21,867 nucleotides of DNA from Hyphomicrobiales bacterium (lineage in GTDB: Bacteria; Pseudomonadota; Alphaproteobacteria; Rhizobiales; Aestuariivirgaceae), in NCBI GenBank assembly GCA_025356765.1, contig JANXRO010000101.1, forward strand, positions 1 to 21,867, given 5' to 3'. The position numbers were made by a program, and so were the translations under genes. Below are positions 7,402 through 15,324 of this stretch, piece by piece. Within the stretch, counting starts at the first letter, position 1. The number at the start of each line of letters is the position of its first letter. The notes beneath the pieces were generated by a model. That model did no database searches, had not been told where the DNA came from, and saw nothing but the letters and a program-made list of their open reading frames with translations.

Positions 7402-8964
7402 ATGGAACCGGCACACAATTCCGCTCAGGGTAATTTGCTTTCGATGCAGAATATCAGCAAGGCATTTGCTGGCATTCCGGCTTTGTCTTCAGCATCATTA
7501 GACGTTGGCCATGCTGAAGTGCATGCCCTGATCGGGCAAAATGGTGCAGGGAAATCCACGCTCATAAAAATTCTGACTGGCTATGTAAGCCGCGATTCGG
7601 GCGATGTTCGCTTTGATGGGGCTGATTTTTTGGCGCGCTCGCCGCAAGATGCGCAGGCCAAGGGCATAAGCACAATCTATCAAGAAATAAATTTGGTTCC
7701 TTATCGTTCGATTACTGAAAACATCTGCTTAGGTCGCGAGAGCAGACGTTATGGTTTACTTGATTGGAAGGCGATGCACGAAGAAGCGCGCCATCTGATG
7801 GCACGATTTAATATCGATATTGACGTGCGCAAACCCTTGCTGAGTTTTAACACGGCAACGCAACAAATGGTGGCGATTGCGCGTGCCATTGGCTTCAAAG
7901 CCAAACTGGTGATCATGGACGAGCCCACCTCATCGCTTGATGAGCGGGAAGTGGCAGTTTTATTTGACGTAATACGGCAGTTGAAACAATCTGGAATTTC
8001 AGTAATTTTTGTCAGCCACAAGCTTGATGAGCTATATCAAGTGTGCGACCGCGTTACGATTATGCGTGACGGGCGCACGGTTAAAACTTCTGCCATGAAA
8101 TCAATCAGCAAAATTGAACTTGTGGCCAGCATGTTGGGCCGCGATATTTCACAAGTTTCAAAACATGCAACCGCATTCGGTGATCGTAAGGGCCAAATTG
8201 GCGATGTGCTGTTGCAAGCACAAGGGCTGAAAGCGGGCCACAAAGTGCAGGATGTTTCTTTGAATGTGCGCAAGGGCGAAATTGTTGGCCTTGCTGGCTT
8301 GTTGGGTGCGGGGCGCACTGAAACCGTTCGTTTAATTTTCGGTGCTGATCGGCTGCACAAAGGCTCTCTCACTTTGGATAACAAGCCCTTTGCGCCAGCG
8401 GAGCCGATTGATGCAATTATGCAGGGCATCGGCTTTTCATCTGAAGATCGAAAACTCGAAGGTATCATTCCTGATATGTCTGTTGCCGAAAACATGACAT
8501 TGGCTTTAATGCCGCAATTGACCAAAATGGGTATTGTTGATGAAGAACAGCAGCGCTTGATCGTTGAAAAATTTATCACTCGTCTGGGCGTGAAGTGCAG
8601 CGGGCCACAACAACGCATTAGAGAACTTTCTGGCGGCAACCAACAAAAGGTTTTGTTGGCGCGGTGGTTGGCAATGAACCCAAAATTGCTAGTGTTGGAC
8701 GAACCAACGCGCGGCATTGATGTGGGGGCCAAAGCTGAAATTCAAACGATCGTAAAAGAACTGGCCGACCAAGGGCTTGCCGTGTTGATGATTTCCTCAG
8801 AGTTGGAAGAGGTTATCGAAGGTTCTGACCGCGTTTTTGTTTTGCGCGATGGGCACAATGTTGCAGAATTTGTCGGTAAGGAAATCAATGAAGGTGATGT
8901 CATGGCGGCCATGGCGCATGGAGCCTCAGAGAAAAATGGCTCGTCAGAAGAAAAAAGAACATAA
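7402..8964 (+). CDS. Sugar ABC transporter ATPase, two nucleotide-binding domains, YtfR/RbsA-like
   Basis: This is the cytoplasmic energy unit of the sugar importer, 520 residues with two fused ABC domains, as in RbsA, MglA and YtfR. The first domain has an intact Walker A GQNGAGKST (45-53) and VIMDEPTSSLD, but a degenerate signature region around LSFNTATQQMVAIARA. The second domain has the degenerate Walker A GLLGAGRTE and a good signature LSGGNQQKVLLARWL followed by LLVLDEPTRGID. This asymmetry is normal for the family. The ATG at 7402 follows an AAGGAT about 10 bases upstream. Three bases separate its stop from the first permease gene. Confidence 0.92.
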   Translation: MEPAHNSAQGNLLSMQNISKAFAGIPALSSASLDVGHAEVHALIGQNGAGKSTLIKILTGYVSRDSGDVRFDGADFLARSPQDAQAKGISTIYQEINLVPYRSITENICLGRESRRYGLLDWKAMHEEARHLMARFNIDIDVRKPLLSFNTATQQMVAIARAIGFKAKLVIMDEPTSSLDEREVAVLFDVIRQLKQSGISVIFVSHKLDELYQVCDRVTIMRDGRTVKTSAMKSISKIELVASMLGRDISQVSKHATAFGDRKGQIGDVLLQAQGLKAGHKVQDVSLNVRKGEIVGLAGLLGAGRTETVRLIFGADRLHKGSLTLDNKPFAPAEPIDAIMQGIGFSSEDRKLEGIIPDMSVAENMTLALMPQLTKMGIVDEEQQRLIVEKFITRLGVKCSGPQQRIRELSGGNQQKVLLARWLAMNPKLLVLDEPTRGIDVGAKAEIQTIVKELADQGLAVLMISSELEEVIEGSDRVFVLRDGHNVAEFVGKEINEGDVMAAMAHGASEKNGSSEEKRT

Positions 8965-8967
8965 GCC

Positions 8968-9963
8968 ATGAGTGATACAACAAGTCCAAAAATGCCTGTG
9001 GCAAACAGCTTCAACATTGGCGCTTTCATAACCAAGCACGCAACGCTGGTTGCGCTGTTTGGGCTTATCGCCTTCAATATGGCTTTCACGAACCATTTCT
9101 TGTCGATGCAAACACTCAACGTCAATCTAACGCAGGTTGCCACAATTGTTATTGTGGGCGTTGGCATGACGCTGGTTATCGCGACAGGCGGCATTGATCT
9201 TTCTGTCGGTTCGATGATGGCAATTTCCGGCGCCATTGCGCCGCTGATATTTTTAGGCACCGCTGTCAAGATCAGCGAAATTCATCTGGCCGTTGCGGTG
9301 GGCATGATTGTTGCTGTGGTTGCTGCTGGCGCATTTGGTTGGTTCAATGGTTGGCTTATTACGCGCTTTCGCATTCAGCCCATCATTGCAACTTTGGTTT
9401 TGTTCATCGCCGGGCGCGGCATTGCCCAAGTGTCGACCAATGGAAACTTACAACCCTTCAAGCTCGCGCAATTTCAGTGGATTGGTCTTGGACGTTGGTT
9501 TGGCATCCCAGTACAAGTCGTCATCATGGTGGCGCTTGTTGCCATCGCCGCATGGATTTTGCGGCGGTCGCTTTTCGGTAGACAAATTTTAGCAATCGGC
9601 GGAAATGAAAATGCGGCGCGGCTTTCGGGCATTCCTGTTGCCCGTGTGAAACGCTGGGTTTATTGCATCAGCGGCCTGTGTTCGGGCATTGCGGGCTTGG
9701 TGGTGATTGCCATCAATTCATCCAGTGATGCCAACTTGGTTGGGCTTGGCATGGAGCTTGACGCTATTGCCGCAGTTGCGGTGGGCGGAACATTGCTCAG
9801 CGGTGGCCGCGCCACTGTAACAGGAACGTTGATCGGCGCTCTCATCATTCAACTTGTGCGTTACACGTTGTTGGCCAACGGTGTGAACGACGACGTGGCA
9901 AAACTGGTCAAAGCAGCATTGATTGTTTTAGCCGTGTGGCTTCAAAGGCACGGAAGGTCGTAG
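8968..9963 (+). CDS. Sugar ABC transporter permease, YtfT/RbsC-like
   Basis: This is an inner-membrane permease of the BPD_transp_2 family, 331 residues, with about ten hydrophobic segments. Family landmarks are VGMTLVIATGGIDLSVGS near residues 65-85, AIGGNENAARLSGI near 210 and VAVGGTLLSGGRATVTGTLIGA near 270. It would form the translocation path as a heterodimer with the second permease, as YtfT does with YjfF. The ATG at 8968 lies three bases after the ATPase stop. Only the family is certain; the sugar is inferred from the binding protein. Confidence 0.91.
   Translation: MSDTTSPKMPVANSFNIGAFITKHATLVALFGLIAFNMAFTNHFLSMQTLNVNLTQVATIVIVGVGMTLVIATGGIDLSVGSMMAISGAIAPLIFLGTAVKISEIHLAVAVGMIVAVVAAGAFGWFNGWLITRFRIQPIIATLVLFIAGRGIAQVSTNGNLQPFKLAQFQWIGLGRWFGIPVQVVIMVALVAIAAWILRRSLFGRQILAIGGNENAARLSGIPVARVKRWVYCISGLCSGIAGLVVIAINSSSDANLVGLGMELDAIAAVAVGGTLLSGGRATVTGTLIGALIIQLVRYTLLANGVNDDVAKLVKAALIVLAVWLQRHGRS
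9952..9957 (+). promoter_or_regulatory. Ribosome binding site fixing the second permease start
   Basis: A GGAAGG stands 8 bases before the ATG at 9966 and lies inside the last codons of the first permease. It supports 9966 over an in-frame GTG at 9936. Confidence 0.6.
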
Positions 9964-9965
9964 CC

Positions 9966-10931
9966 ATGAAAAAAACTTCTCTTCTCGCATTGCTTTCGAG
10001 CCAAGGTGTTTTGATAGCACTTGCTCTGCTCATCCTGTTTGGCTGGCTGCGTTATGATAACTTTTTAGGCCTGTTCAATATCTCAACTGTGCTGCGCTAT
10101 AACTCGATGTTCGCGCTGGTGGCACTGGGCATGTGTTTTGTTATTATGACAGGCGGTATTGATCTTTCGGTAGGCTCTACGGCCGCATTGGGCAGCGTTG
10201 TTTCGGCCTTGCTCAGCCCTTATGGCATGTTGGTTGGAACATTGGGCGGCGTTGCAGCGGGCCTTTGCATTGGCATATTAAATGGCGTTGTAATTGTGCG
10301 CTTGCGCATTTTGCCCTTCATCGCCACCTTGGCCACCATGTTGGCCGCAAATGGCACGGCACTTTTGCTGGCGCAGGATCAAACAGTTTCAGTGTCATAC
10401 GATGGCACTTTCATCAATCTTGGTCAGGGTGATTTCTATAACATCCCAATTCCGGCACTCATTGCCGTTGTCGCTTATCTCATTGGCTCATTGGTTTTGA
10501 ATTTCACCAGCACTGGCCGAACAGTTCTGGCAATTGGTGGCAATGAAGATGCAAGCCGTTTAATGGGCCTTCCCGTCAACCGCGTTAAATTTTTAGTCTA
10601 TGCACTAAGCGGCGGCCTCGCTGGCTTGGCGGGCGTTATTTTGGCTTCGCAATTTGGCGCGGGCCAACCCATTGAGGGCGTTGGTTGGGAACTGTTTGCC
10701 ATTGCATCGGTTGTGGTTGGCGGCACGTTGCTGACTGGTGGTGTAGGATCCGTTGGCGCAACACTTGCGGGCGTGATGTTGCTTGGGCTTATCTTCAACG
10801 TGTTGAACTTTGAAAATGGTTTGGGCTGGATTTCACTTTCCGCCTATTGGCAATCCGTTATCCGCGGGCTGTTTCTGCTGGCCGTTGTCATCCTGCAATC
10901 GCGCTTGGCAACAAAGGAAAGCACAGCTTGA
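9966..10931 (+). CDS. Sugar ABC transporter permease, YjfF/RbsC-like
   Basis: This is the second BPD_transp_2 permease, 321 residues, paired with the preceding one. It shows ALGMCFVIMTGGIDLSVGSTAALG near residues 48-71, AIGGNEDASRLMGLPVNRVKF near 190 and VVVGGTLLTGGVGSVGATLAG near 245. I chose the ATG at 9966 because of the GGAAGG 8 bases upstream and the MKKTSLLALL start. Two different permeases with a single double ATPase is the arrangement of the ytfQRT-yjfF set. The gene ends immediately next to the convergent oxygenase gene, with no base between the stop codons and no visible terminator. Confidence 0.9.
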   Translation: MKKTSLLALLSSQGVLIALALLILFGWLRYDNFLGLFNISTVLRYNSMFALVALGMCFVIMTGGIDLSVGSTAALGSVVSALLSPYGMLVGTLGGVAAGLCIGILNGVVIVRLRILPFIATLATMLAANGTALLLAQDQTVSVSYDGTFINLGQGDFYNIPIPALIAVVAYLIGSLVLNFTSTGRTVLAIGGNEDASRLMGLPVNRVKFLVYALSGGLAGLAGVILASQFGAGQPIEGVGWELFAIASVVVGGTLLTGGVGSVGATLAGVMLLGLIFNVLNFENGLGWISLSAYWQSVIRGLFLLAVVILQSRLATKESTA

Positions 10932-11741
10932 TCAGTCGGTGGTTCCCATCACCAATCCCTCAATGTCATGTTTTTGGGTGACAGGAATCAACTTTTCAAC
11001 AACGCGGCACACCAAGTGTGATTTCACTTGAGCTGGCAGCGCATCATAATAATCTTGAGTCACCATCAAATCGTGCAACGCATCATGGCCCGCTCCAGGC
11101 GCATCAGCCCCCAACACAAGCACAGGCCTTGCAATGGGTGATGGGTGCGCCGTTCCGCGATGGATGGTGAGGGCCGAGCGGCAAGAAATATCGCCCATTT
11201 GCGGATATTTCTTCACGCCCTTTTCTGCAAAGCGCGGCCATAGATCCTTTTCGGGGAACATTTCGTGCTTCCATGCGCGGCCGTCTTCCCATTGAGTGCC
11301 TGGAGAAATTTCAAACGGCCCCATGTCTTGCGTAACGTCCACGCCCGTTAAATTGAATGCAAGGGACGTAATTTTTTTATCGACATAGGTATCAGTGGGT
11401 GATGGAAAATCGCGGTGCCACGGTTGAAACATGGCACCTTGAAAGGGCACGTCAAAACCAATTTCCACAATCTTATAATCAGGCCCCAAAACATTTTCGC
11501 ACATGCCAACAACAAATGGATGAGAGATAAGATCAACAAAAACCCTCATGTCCTGCGGGTGAATTTCAGCATACCAACGCCTAGGCCCGCGGCCCACTGC
11601 CCCACCGGGCCGTTGAATTGCGCTCCAAAACGCTGACATCATGTCTTCGCGCATGACTTCAACCCAATCGCGAGAAAAAGCATTTTTAAGGCCGGTGATG
11701 CCATCGCGTTGCAGTGTGTTCACATGTTCAGCAACATCCAT
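10932..11741 (-). CDS. PhyH-family Fe(II)/2-oxoglutarate-dependent oxygenase
   Basis: This is a predicted cytoplasmic non-heme iron oxygenase of the phytanoyl-CoA dioxygenase (PhyH) superfamily, 269 residues. Visible metal ligands are His109 and Asp111 in the HRDF motif and His194 in LTIHRGTAHP; Arg205 in ARPVLVL would hold 2-oxoglutarate. I chose the ATG at 11741 because a GGAAGGA lies 10 bases upstream and a promoter-like TTGACA lies further up. In-frame ATGs at 11813 and 11846 would add 24 or 35 residues but lack ribosome sites and overlap that promoter. The substrate is unknown; family members hydroxylate very varied small molecules. It lies on the cbb strand, 119 bases after cbbY, and converges on the sugar transporter, so either partnership is possible. 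Confidence 0.85.
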   Translation of the reverse strand: MDVAEHVNTLQRDGITGLKNAFSRDWVEVMREDMMSAFWSAIQRPGGAVGRGPRRWYAEIHPQDMRVFVDLISHPFVVGMCENVLGPDYKIVEIGFDVPFQGAMFQPWHRDFPSPTDTYVDKKITSLAFNLTGVDVTQDMGPFEISPGTQWEDGRAWKHEMFPEKDLWPRFAEKGVKKYPQMGDISCRSALTIHRGTAHPSPIARPVLVLGADAPGAGHDALHDLMVTQDYYDALPAQVKSHLVCRVVEKLIPVTQKHDIEGLVMGTTD

Positions 11742-11751
11742 CACAATTTCA

Positions 11752-11758
11752 TCCTTCC
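11752..11758 (-). promoter_or_regulatory. Ribosome binding site deciding the oxygenase start
   Basis: Read on the minus strand this is GGAAGGA, 10 bases before the ATG whose first base is 11741. The two upstream in-frame ATGs have nothing comparable. Confidence 0.5.
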
Positions 11759-11802
11759 ACACTTTTGATCTCAACAACGCCTCGAAGTTGAAAGTTGCAT
11801 GG

Positions 11803-11831
11803 AAAGTAGGCATCGAACAATCGAATGTCAA
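11803..11831 (-). promoter_or_regulatory. Candidate promoter for the PhyH-family oxygenase
   Basis: On the minus strand a perfect -35 TTGACA (11831-11826) is followed after 17 bases by a weak -10, TACTTT (11808-11803). Transcription would begin about 55 bases before the chosen start codon. This would let the oxygenase be expressed apart from the cbb operon. Confidence 0.35.
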
Positions 11832-11850
11832 ACTTTGAGCTATCAAAGCT
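11831..11850 (-). terminator. Weak hairpin after cbbY
   Basis: On the minus strand AGCTTTGA and TCAAAGTT pair over 8 positions (one G-U) around the loop TAGC, starting 11 bases after the cbbY stop codon. Only a short run of T lies at its 3' side, so termination would be partial at best. It directly precedes the candidate oxygenase promoter. Confidence 0.3.
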
Positions 11851-11860
11851 GCAATGAATC

Positions 11861-12547
11861 TTAAGCGGTTTTAAAATGTACCAAGATTTGGTCGAGGCCA
11901 CCTGATAGATCTGGCAACACGGCAAGCGCACCGTTGAAATCATCAGTCAATGTATATGCGCTGGGTGTAATGATCGTAGATAGCTGGGCGGCCTTGGCCG
12001 ATGCAAGGCCCACGGCTGAATCTTCGATTGCAACAGCCTCATCACAGCGTATGCCAAGTTGCGCCAGGCACTTTAAATAAACTTCAGGGTCAGGCTTTTT
12101 TCGTGAAACATCTTCCCCGCACACTATTGCAGCAAAACCCGTTCGCTCTTTTTCAGAAAAGCAGGATCGCAGCAAAGCATCCAAATTTGATTTGCTGGTT
12201 GTTGTGGCAATCCCAAGTTTAATTTTTCGTTGAGTTGCTTTGCTCATAACGTCGTGAACACCGGGCCTTAACGATAGGCTACCGGCTTCAATGGCCTTGG
12301 CATAAAGTTCATTTTTGGCCTTGTGCATAGCCAAAATCACATCTGCAGCCAAACTGGCATCGGTCTCTTTGGCATAACGCGCAATGCGTTCTTTGCCGCC
12401 GGTGGTTGTTAAAAGCTTTCCATAAGTTTCAAAGTCCCACTGCCAGGCAAAACCAAACTGCTTGAAAGCTGTGTTGAAAGACGCGCGATGCAGTTCTTCC
12501 GTTTCAGCCAGTGTGCCATCAACATCAAAGATTATCGCTCTAAGCAA
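11861..12547 (-). CDS. cbbY: CbbY, HAD-family sugar phosphatase (xylulose-1,5-bisphosphate phosphatase)
   Basis: This is a cytoplasmic HAD phosphatase, 228 residues. In Rhodobacter sphaeroides CbbY hydrolyses xylulose-1,5-bisphosphate, a RuBisCO misfire product and inhibitor. Motif I DVDGT, with both catalytic aspartates, is close to the N-terminus and is followed by LAETEELHR; a TTGGKERIARYA stretch near residue 50, TTTSKSN (motif II region) and EDSAVGLASA (motif IV region) follow. No ATG stands near the expected start. The TTG at 12547 gives MLRAIIFDVDG, matches the usual length, and overlaps the end of cbbX by 8 bases. The frame is open much further upstream, through cbbX, but that stretch is antiparallel noise rather than protein. 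The gene appears translationally coupled to cbbX. Confidence 0.88.
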   Translation of the reverse strand: MLRAIIFDVDGTLAETEELHRASFNTAFKQFGFAWQWDFETYGKLLTTTGGKERIARYAKETDASLAADVILAMHKAKNELYAKAIEAGSLSLRPGVHDVMSKATQRKIKLGIATTTSKSNLDALLRSCFSEKERTGFAAIVCGEDVSRKKPDPEVYLKCLAQLGIRCDEAVAIEDSAVGLASAKAAQLSTIITPSAYTLTDDFNGALAVLPDLSGGLDQILVHFKTA

Positions 12548-13439
12548 TGGTTTGCTTTTCCACTGATCCGCCTTGTGAAAAAACGCGACTGTTTCGCACA
12601 TCTGGTTCTTCCACAGTTGAAAGCATTTCGGGGGTGACAATGCCATCGCCTGTTTCAAGCAACCTGTTGGCGTGGCGCAACCGTGTGCGATCAAGCGCAT
12701 TGCGGATTGATCTGGCATTGGCAAAATGCGGCTGTGTACGGCGCGTCTTGATATAGTCCCCCATCGCATCACGCGCTTTTGGGGAAAATCGATAACTCTG
12801 CTGGTCCAACATAATTTCAGCAATGTGCAAAAGCTCAGCATCCGTATAATCTGGAAAATCAATATGGTGGGCAATGCGAGAGCGAAAACCCGGATTGCTT
12901 TCATAAAACTTTGCCATGCGGTCGGCATAGCCCGCCAAAATGACCACAAGATCATCGCGTTGATTTTCCATCACCTGCAATAAAATTTCAATCGCCTCTT
13001 GGCCATAGTCGCGTTCATTGTCGGGCTTATAAAGATAATAAGCTTCATCAATGAACAGCACGCCGCCCATGGCTTTTTTCAAAAGTTCCTTGGTTTTGGG
13101 CGCAGTGTGGCCAATATATTGGCCCACAAGATCATCGCGCGTAACCGACACAAGCTGGCCTTTGCGCACATAATTCAATTTGTGCAAAAGCCCAGCCATC
13201 CGATTGGCAACAGTGGTTTTTCCGGTGCCGGGGTTTCCCGTAAAGCTCATGTGAAGGGTTGGTGTTTCGTGTGCCAAGCCTAGATCTTTGCGCACCCGTT
13301 CCACCATCAACAACGCAGCCGTTTCACGGATGCGTTGTTTCACTGGTGCAAGACCTATCAATTCACGATCAAGCGTGTCCAAAATTTCCGCCACACCTGA
13401 GGTTTGAAAAGCCTCGCGCAGATTGAATGTGGCGGCCAT
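12540..13439 (-). CDS. cbbX: CbbX, red-type RuBisCO activase (AAA+)
   Basis: This is a hexameric AAA+ motor that restores inhibited red-type RuBisCO by pulling on the large-subunit C-terminus; in R. sphaeroides it is stimulated by ribulose-1,5-bisphosphate. The Walker A motif GNPGTGKTT is at residues 68-76, a pore-loop region YIGHTAPKTKELL near 108-120, and Walker B VLFIDEAYYL follows. The 299-residue length is about normal. The start lies three bases after the cbbS stop, and the 3' end overlaps cbbY. CbbX is specific to red-type enzymes, which agrees with the RuBisCO sequences here. Confidence 0.96.
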   Translation of the reverse strand: MAATFNLREAFQTSGVAEILDTLDRELIGLAPVKQRIRETAALLMVERVRKDLGLAHETPTLHMSFTGNPGTGKTTVANRMAGLLHKLNYVRKGQLVSVTRDDLVGQYIGHTAPKTKELLKKAMGGVLFIDEAYYLYKPDNERDYGQEAIEILLQVMENQRDDLVVILAGYADRMAKFYESNPGFRSRIAHHIDFPDYTDAELLHIAEIMLDQQSYRFSPKARDAMGDYIKTRRTQPHFANARSIRNALDRTRLRHANRLLETGDGIVTPEMLSTVEEPDVRNSRVFSQGGSVEKQTIA

Positions 13440-13442
13440 TGT

Positions 13443-13832
13443 CTAATACCTCGTCACATGTGTGTATTGAATATTGCGTCCGCCTGTTTCCAATCGCGTC
13501 ATCTCAATTGTTGGTTCAACCTTTGGCCTTGATGCAATGAAAGACATGCGCACGGTTTCCCAGCCGCGTGTTGAATCAAATGCATTGATGCGAATATAGT
13601 TTTCTGGGTTGGCTTTGCGGCAATCTCTGATTTCCATCATCACGCCTGCGGCGTCTTTTAAATCAAACATGGGGTTTCCCCACATGTTCCAATAGGTGTT
13701 CCGTGGGTGCGGGTCTCTCGTATATTCCACGCCGATGGCCCAGTTTTTGCCGAGGCAATATTCAATTTGTGCCGCAATTTGTTCGTCGTTCAAATCTGGC
13801 AGAAATGAAAAACATCCTTGAGTGATGCGCAT
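13443..13832 (-). CDS. cbbS: RuBisCO small subunit, red type
   Basis: This is the small subunit of form I ribulose-1,5-bisphosphate carboxylase, 129 residues; eight copies cap the large-subunit octamer. It starts MRITQGCFSFLPDLNDEQI, typical of red-type small subunits. The tail from about residue 95 (FIASRPKVEPTIEMTRLETGG onward) is the C-terminal extension that forms the beta-hairpin in red-type enzymes and substitutes for a longer internal loop of green types. An AAGGGG stands 7 bases before the ATG. It follows cbbL by 11 bases. Confidence 0.96.
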   Translation of the reverse strand: MRITQGCFSFLPDLNDEQIAAQIEYCLGKNWAIGVEYTRDPHPRNTYWNMWGNPMFDLKDAAGVMMEIRDCRKANPENYIRINAFDSTRGWETVRMSFIASRPKVEPTIEMTRLETGGRNIQYTHVTRY

Positions 13833-13843
13833 TGTGTTTCCCC

Positions 13844-15307
13844 TTATCCCATAACCGATTCAAGCGGCACAAAGTCTGACGTGTCGGTGGATTGATAGTT
13901 GAATGAAATATTGCCCCATGTGTCGAGCGCTGCCTCCACTGGCTTGCACCATTTGGCTGCGGCCCGCAAAATTTCAGGGCCTTCGTTGATAATGTCCCTG
14001 CCCTCGTTTCGGGCCATAACCATGGCTTCCAACGCAACGCGGTTTGCCTGTGCGCCCGCTTGAATACCCATCGGGTGGCCAATAGTGCCGCCGCCAAATT
14101 GCAACACCACATCATCGCCGAACAGATGCAACAACTGATGCATTTGGCCTGCGTGAATTCCGCCTGATGCCACTGGCATAACTTTTAGAGTGTCGGCCCA
14201 ATCTTGTTCAAAGAAAATGCCTCGTGGCAAATCGACTTCATTTTTAATTTCGCGGCATACATTGTAATAGCCTTGAACTGTCATTGGATCGCCTTCCAAC
14301 TTGCCGACTGCTGTGCCCGCATGAACGTGGTCAACACCAGCAAGTCGCAACCACTTGGCAATGACGCGGAATGAAATGCCGTGGTTCTTCTGGCGTGTGT
14401 ATGTGCCATGGCCAGCCCGGTGCATATGCAAAATCATATCATTCTGGCGGCACCATTCAGAGATTGATTGAATAGCCGTCCAGCCGATGATCAAATCTAC
14501 CATCACAATCACTGAACCCAATTCTTTGGCGAAGGTGGCGCGGCGATACATTTCTTCCATCGTGCCAGCAGTGATGTTCAAATAATGGCCTTTGATTTCG
14601 CCCGTTTCAGCGCAAGCCTTGTTCACGGCTTCCATGCAATATAAAAAGCGATCGCGCCAATGCATGAAGGGTTGAGAGTTGATGTTCTCATCGTCCTTCA
14701 TAAAATCAAGGCCACCCTTCAGACCTTCATAAACCACGCGGCCATAGTTTTTCCCCGAAAGGCCAAGCTTTGGTTTTGTGGTGGCGCCCAACAAAGGGCG
14801 GCCGAATTTATCAAGCCGTTCACGTTCCACCACCAAGCCAGTTGGCGGGCCTTTATATGTTTTCACATAAGCCACAGGCAGGCGCATGTCTTCAAGCCGT
14901 GCTGCTTTCAATGGTTTGAAAGAAAATACGTTGCCAATCAACGATGCTGTAAGATTTGCAATGGAGCCTGGTTCGAACAGAATAAGGTCGTAAGCCACAT
15001 AACAGAAATATTCGCCGGGCCTGCCGGGAACGGGTTCAACCTTATAGGCCTTGCCGCGATATTGATCGGCCGCAGTCAAACGGTCTGTCCAAACCACTGT
15101 CCAGGTTGCGGTGGAGCTTTCACCAGCAACGGCCGCTGCGGCCTCTACGGGGTCCACGCCGTCTTGTGGCGTAATGCGAAACAGTGCCAAAACATCTGTA
15201 TCCTTGGGCACATAATCACCGACCCAATATCCCATTTGAGCATATTTCAACACGCCTGCTTTATAACGTTCCTTGCCGCGCAATTCTGTGTGTGATTTTT
15301 CTGCCAT
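13844..15307 (-). CDS. cbbL: RuBisCO large subunit, form IC/ID (red type)
   Basis: This is the catalytic large subunit of ribulose-1,5-bisphosphate carboxylase/oxygenase, the CO2-fixing enzyme of the Calvin cycle, 487 residues. Catalytic residues are present: TTKPKLGLS (Lys178, Lys180), the carbamylated lysine and metal ligands in FMKDDE (Lys204, Asp206, Glu207), HRAGHG and the flexible-loop lysine in GKLEGD. Red-type signatures include QMGYWVGDYVPKDTD near the N-terminus and ENINSQPFMHWRDRF. The FMKDDE version differs at one position from the FTKDDE or FLKDDE of many relatives, which should not affect catalysis. An AAGGAG stands 7 bases before the ATG, the best ribosome site in the operon. 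It follows cbbP by 17 bases. Confidence 0.97.
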   Translation of the reverse strand: MAEKSHTELRGKERYKAGVLKYAQMGYWVGDYVPKDTDVLALFRITPQDGVDPVEAAAAVAGESSTATWTVVWTDRLTAADQYRGKAYKVEPVPGRPGEYFCYVAYDLILFEPGSIANLTASLIGNVFSFKPLKAARLEDMRLPVAYVKTYKGPPTGLVVERERLDKFGRPLLGATTKPKLGLSGKNYGRVVYEGLKGGLDFMKDDENINSQPFMHWRDRFLYCMEAVNKACAETGEIKGHYLNITAGTMEEMYRRATFAKELGSVIVMVDLIIGWTAIQSISEWCRQNDMILHMHRAGHGTYTRQKNHGISFRVIAKWLRLAGVDHVHAGTAVGKLEGDPMTVQGYYNVCREIKNEVDLPRGIFFEQDWADTLKVMPVASGGIHAGQMHQLLHLFGDDVVLQFGGGTIGHPMGIQAGAQANRVALEAMVMARNEGRDIINEGPEILRAAAKWCKPVEAALDTWGNISFNYQSTDTSDFVPLESVMG

Positions 15308-15324
15308 GTTTTCGCTCCTTGAAA

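Noticed and set aside
8037..8732. 231-codon minus-strand frame opposite the sugar ATPase
   Set aside because: It is opposite intact Walker and signature motifs of the ATPase; its serine- and proline-rich translation resembles no family I know.
7401..8964. Degenerate first signature and second Walker A in the sugar ATPase as signs of decay
   Set aside because: This asymmetry is normal in RbsA/MglA/YtfR-type double ATPases.
11742..11846. 35-residue N-terminal extension of the PhyH-family protein
   Set aside because: There is no ribosome site, it overlaps a likely promoter and hairpin, and it lies outside the PhyH domain; it cannot be excluded fully.
12548..12955. In-frame upstream extension of the CbbY reading frame (about 136 codons)
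   Set aside because: It lies wholly within cbbX on the same strand in another frame; the translated stretch has no domain character, and CbbY families begin just before DVDGT.
14660..15295. 211-codon plus-strand frame opposite cbbL
   Set aside because: It is antisense to the strongly conserved RuBisCO large subunit; the residue composition looks like reverse-complement noise.
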